Assembly (NCBI GenBank): GCA_950295325.1
Contig: OX485804.1
Coordinates: 70,160,033 to 70,224,032 of the forward strand
DNA from: Polytrichum commune
Taxonomy: Eukaryota; Streptophyta; Polytrichopsida; Polytrichales; Polytrichaceae
Direction of reading: 5' to 3'
Length of the DNA: 64,000 nt
Positions 60,675-64,000 of this stretch are shown here, piece after piece. The translations under genes were made by a program, and so were the position numbers. The number at the start of each line of letters is the position of its first letter. The first letter of the stretch is position 1. The notes beneath the pieces were generated by a model. The model was not told the origin of the DNA. It saw only the letters and a list, made by a program, of their open reading frames with translations, and made no database searches.

Positions 60675-63600
60675 ATGGCAAGATCAAGCAGAAGCGCCAT
60701 TGAGATGTTCGCGGTGAAGGTCGATGGCCTCCCAGAGTCGGTGTTAGACGATAACGGCAACGACAACTATGTCCCCAAGGAAGACTTCATGGGGGAGTGG
60801 ATGGCACTGCCAGAGAAGATCGGGGACGGCCTCTTCTGCATGCGCTTCACCTACGAGCTGGAGACAAGACCGGACCAGCCCGAACAGTGGGTTCAAATGA
60901 AGACGTGGGAGATAGAGTCCATAGAGGCCCAGCGGGAGTATGTAATTTTGGACATGAAGAACAAGAAGGATCGTATCAACCTCTTGTTACATTTTCAGAA
61001 AAATACCTTCTCCTACCAATACGCCACCAATAACGTAGCGGAAGATGCCAAGCACTTCGACCTGGACGGCCTCTTCTCCAAATATGCGTTGAGCCCATAC
61101 TGGACTGCAAGGAAATTGAACGCCCTGGCATTGAACATCTCCAAATACAACAGTGTGGTCACTGAGGCAAACAAGAAGAAGAAGAGCCCCAGGAAACCAT
61201 CCACATCAGGGGCAGGAGGATCTAGAAGTGCACCCAGGCCTGTGCCTTCCGCTAGCAGGGCGACGGAGGGCCCCAGTAGACACTCCACGCCATCGAAGAG
61301 GACAAGGGAGGAGATGGAGAAATCGGGAGTAACGGAGACCGCAGAGGTGACCTCGCTTGTCGTAATGCCCACCCCCTTGAAAAAGGGTGAGAACCCTGAC
61401 GCTGTGAAGGCCACGAGGATCCTTCGAGACTTCAACAACTACTCGAAGGATTGCTGGCCCATGGGACGCCACTTCACATTCAACGTGGACTGCTTCAAGT
61501 GCGAGATGTCCCCCAACAAATGGGTGGTTCGCTCTCGCGAAAGCGGTGGTGTGAAGTGGCAGATAAATAATCTAATGAACAACGTCAAGTGGGACATGCA
61601 GACCGTCTGCGTCATGCCGAAGGGGCTGACATCCCGTCCGACGGAGAAGGACTGGCCACGGATCCAGAATGGAGAGTTCTGGATCATAGACGGCCAACAC
61701 AGCTTGGAGGCGTCCCAAATAATTCTCAAGGACGACAACTTCCAGCATGAGCTGAAGGAGGACTTGCGCTACTGGAAGGCGTTCTTGGTGTGGTCGGACG
61801 ATTGGGACAAGCTGCGGAAGATATCCACCTTCCTCAACTCCGGCAACAAAATCAAGGCCTTCGAGGCGTCGTGGGCAGCCAACATAGTGGCTGCAAGGGA
61901 CGTCTGGGTCGCCCACGGGTGCCCCCCTAAAGAAAGGGAGAACGCGAAGACGCCGTCTCCACAATGGAAGGTGAGTTTACGAACGAACGTTCGTAAATAT
62001 CTTTGACATTCAAATTTTCAAGTTCTTTGACATTCAAACTTACGAACGTGCGTTCGTATTTTGTGCGTTACTGATGTTTTTCTTGCTACAGGCATTCTGC
62101 GACGCGATGGTGGACAAGTTCTCCTCCATCGACATGAAGTCTACAACAACCAAGTCTGTCCTGGAGCTCAAGGGTGAGCTCCGCCTCATCTGTTGCAACA
62201 GGGACACTTGGGAGTTGTGGACACAATTTTTTGATGCGCACAGCTCGGGCGATCTGGTCAACCCCGACACCGAGGAGAAGTACAGCGCGGAGAAGACCGG
62301 GGAGGCCCCTCCACTACTGAGGGAGTTCTTCAGGTCCCTTCAAGGGTTAACAGAGTCCGAGTTGCAGAGGTGCGCGGTGCATCTTCTTGGGAACACTGTG
62401 GGAAGAACCATCCCATACCCGAAGATATTTTTGAAGAGGCCAAGACACAAGCCCGGCACGTATTCCATCAAGGAATGGTGCGAACACCGCAAGCTGAAGA
62501 CTGCTGCAATGAGGGAGTTGAGCGCCCTAATACCAGAGTACGCACTCATCCTAGCCGACGGGGACATTAATTGGGCCAGCTGGAAGATGTTCAAGGTCGA
62601 CTACAACATCTCCGGACCCTCAATGCGTTGTCTTGTCAAGGAGCACGCCTCCATTTTGAAGCAGAAGGGGAACAAGAGGACAAAGAAAACCGAGACGGAT
62701 CCCCAAGAGGTGGAGCAATACAGAAGCTTTTTGACGCGGAAGAGGTTGGCCACATTCGAAGGAGTGGCCAGATTTTGTCTGTTGACAAAAGGAGTGGAGA
62801 GGGTGACATTTTCCAAGTGGGACCGGACCATGAGCAGGGCCGAGGTGAGGGAGGATCGACGGGGGTGCCCATTTGCCCTGATCGATTTCAGGGGGATCCC
62901 CGGTGCGTCGAGGCAGGGGGGGAAGGACATACCTTTCTACGACCCCTTCATGGCCAAGTTCAAGGAGCACAAGTCTCCGGACATGAGGGAGCCTCACGTT
63001 TGGCTGTGGATAGTCGAGCAGGAGAAGCTCTCTGCTGTAGTCGACCTGTACGAGAAGTCGATCAAATTTGAGTACAGCATCTTCCACAGCACTTACGTGC
63101 CCGCCAAGACGGAAGGGATCGTGGCCATCAACGAGGCCAGGGGGAACAAACAGGTGGGGGCGGTCAGCCTCGTCTTCTTGACGTACAACGCGCTGCGGAA
63201 TGGGCGAGCCCCTGTCAAGGCGAACACTACGTTCAAGAAGATCTACAGCATCCCCCATCCCCCTCCCAAGGATCTGCTGCAGGAGACCTTGTACACTGTC
63301 TTCCCGGCGATGGAACTCAGGTTGGAGTTCTACGTCTCCGTTTTGCAGAGCGTGGCAATAAGCGGAGAGACCGTGTACAACGTTTGTGGCGGCAGCAAGT
63401 TCATGTACGCTGCGATGGTAAGCTCTCCAACTAATATTTACGAACGCTCGTTCGTAAAGTTCACCTCAACTTGTCTTGGGTTTGATGACATTGTTTCTCG
63501 TCGTTGATGTTTACGAACGCACGTTCGTATTTTCTAACGTATTTGCTTGAATCTCAGATGCTGGGGCTGGTCGTCAACAGCTTCATTGAAGCCATCGACG

Positions 63601-64000
63601 AGGAGGACTTCCACGTGCACAGGGCGAAGGCCTCCACGATGGACCTGGAGGACATGTCCCTCCCGAGGACGGACATCAACATGCCCGTCGACGAAGGCAT
63701 GCCCGCCATGGAGACGGACGACGACGAGCCCGCGCCCTCCTACAACGTCGAGGCGATCCTCCGATCCTTGGACGTCACTCCTCTCCGCATTTTGGCGCCG
63801 TCGGGAAATCCATCCGACGTGCAAGGGACTCCGGGTGGATACACGGGGTCGTCGGCGGGGACAACCCAAGATGTCCTCCCCGCGAGAACGTCTGGAGCGG
63901 AGGCATTCGGCACTCCCGGGGGATGCTCGACATCCGTGTCGCCCAGGCCGATCGTGGTTCCCAAGATGGAGAACCTCGACCTTCTGGACCAACGGTCCCG
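60675..64000 (+). CDS. Large unassigned protein with DGQH motif, three exons, runs off the window
   Basis: Exons 60675-61970, 62092-63417 and 63558 to beyond 64000, all phase 0 and GT-AG, give 1,021 codons so far. The first exon starts with ATG straight after an acceptor (tgttgcag|ATG), so there is an upstream non-coding exon. Exon 1 has an N-terminal domain (WMALPEKIGDGLFCMRFTYE), a basic Ser/Pro/Lys-rich linker (about 175-235), then KWVVRSRESGGVKWQINNL and GEFWIIDGQHSLEASQIIL (D339-G-Q-H342), followed by YWKAFLVWSDDWDKLRKIST and FLNSGNKIKAFEAS. The IIDGQHxLEA pattern is like the DGQHR/ParB-type core of prokaryotic DNA-modification and selfish-element proteins, where it reads DGQHR; here it is DGQHS. 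Exon 2 has no domain I know (PHVWLWIVEQEKLSAVVDLY, then VSLVFLTYNALRNGRAP). Exon 3 turns acidic and disordered. Exons are GC-rich and intact, introns AT-rich and palindrome-filled. No function can be assigned. Confidence 0.8.
61971..62091 (+). other. Intron with two palindromes (121 bp)
   Basis: Between AAG|gtgag and ctacag|GCA. Palindromes occupy 61976-61997 (centre AA), starting five bases after the donor, and 62039-62060 (centre TG), whose right arm ends in ATT instead of AAA. They leave a 41-nt spacer and a 31-nt acceptor region (gttactgatgtttttcttgctacag) with a likely branch point CTGAT. The two palindromes are mutually complementary, so their pairing would bring donor and acceptor regions together. 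Confidence 0.92.
63418..63557 (+). other. Intron with two palindromes (140 bp)
   Basis: Between ATG|gtaagc and tctcag|ATG. Palindromes occupy 63437-63458 (centre CT) and 63510-63531 (centre CA). As in the other small intron, the downstream copy has a right arm ending in ATT, running into TTTTC before the acceptor. The layout (donor, palindrome, 40-50-nt spacer, variant palindrome, acceptor) is the same although the spacer sequences differ. Confidence 0.92.

Noticed and set aside
55642-63531. CRISPR-like array
   Set aside because: Palindromic repeats with 60-150-base spacers, partly tandem and partly intronic in a plant nuclear genome; spacing is irregular and there are no cas genes.

Overview
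This is nuclear DNA from a streptophyte plant. Genes are split by GT-AG introns, the recognisable proteins are plant types (a MINU/CHR12-class SNF2 ATPase, ATG7, an organellar-type small heat-shock protein, an LRR receptor pseudokinase of the At3g03770 class), the transposon remains are plant copia, CACTA and LTR sequences, and the interstitial telomere-like repeat is of the TTTAGGG type. Non-seed plant is my best guess, from intron style and from the prominence of DUF7869-type sequence; the species cannot be read from this window.

Layout. 1-1.9 kb: 3' end of a SWI/SNF-family ATPase gene. 3.1-5.0 kb: a small heat-shock-protein gene whose introns are built of a ~114-bp tandem repeat, followed by a near-perfect hairpin just after its stop. 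7.8-14.4 kb: a complete 14-exon ATG7 gene, the best gene here; all junctions keep frame and give 712 aa. 14.4-25.3 kb: repeat-dominated DNA with a decayed gag-like ORF split by a solo LTR and a decayed copia RT/RNase H remnant. 25.4-30.3 kb: a MITE-like family (three copies, two forming an inverted pair) around a damaged receptor-like pseudokinase on the minus strand. 32.1-36.5 kb: a decayed CACTA (TNP2-like) transposase split by a second solo LTR, and a third copy nearby. All three solo LTRs (~972 bp) keep perfect 5-bp target duplications. 36.8-50.4 kb: unassigned ORFs, transposon-like fragments and short fragments of host genes (a guanylate-binding-protein-like exon; a frameshifted piece like the 16.5-kDa thylakoid-lumen protein). 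50.6-51.8 kb: an unusual GGGCCC-centred short-period array.

52.2-64 kb is the most interesting part. Two large genes point away from each other: a minus-strand two-exon gene of about 1,000 codons with DUF7869-type signatures, and a plus-strand gene of at least 1,021 codons with a DGQH motif that runs off the window. In and between them lie 23 copies of a CpG-rich palindrome with 10-bp arms (TTTACGAACG and its reverse complement) around a freely varying 2-bp centre. Ten copies lie upstream of the minus-strand gene, seven or eight of them in a ~178-bp tandem satellite; nine lie directly before the first coding exon of the plus-strand gene; and two lie in each of its two small introns, none in its exons. 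This arrangement is the best candidate here for an undescribed system: a mobile element with its recognition sites, a set of introner-like introns, or a shared regulatory site. The sequence alone does not decide between them.
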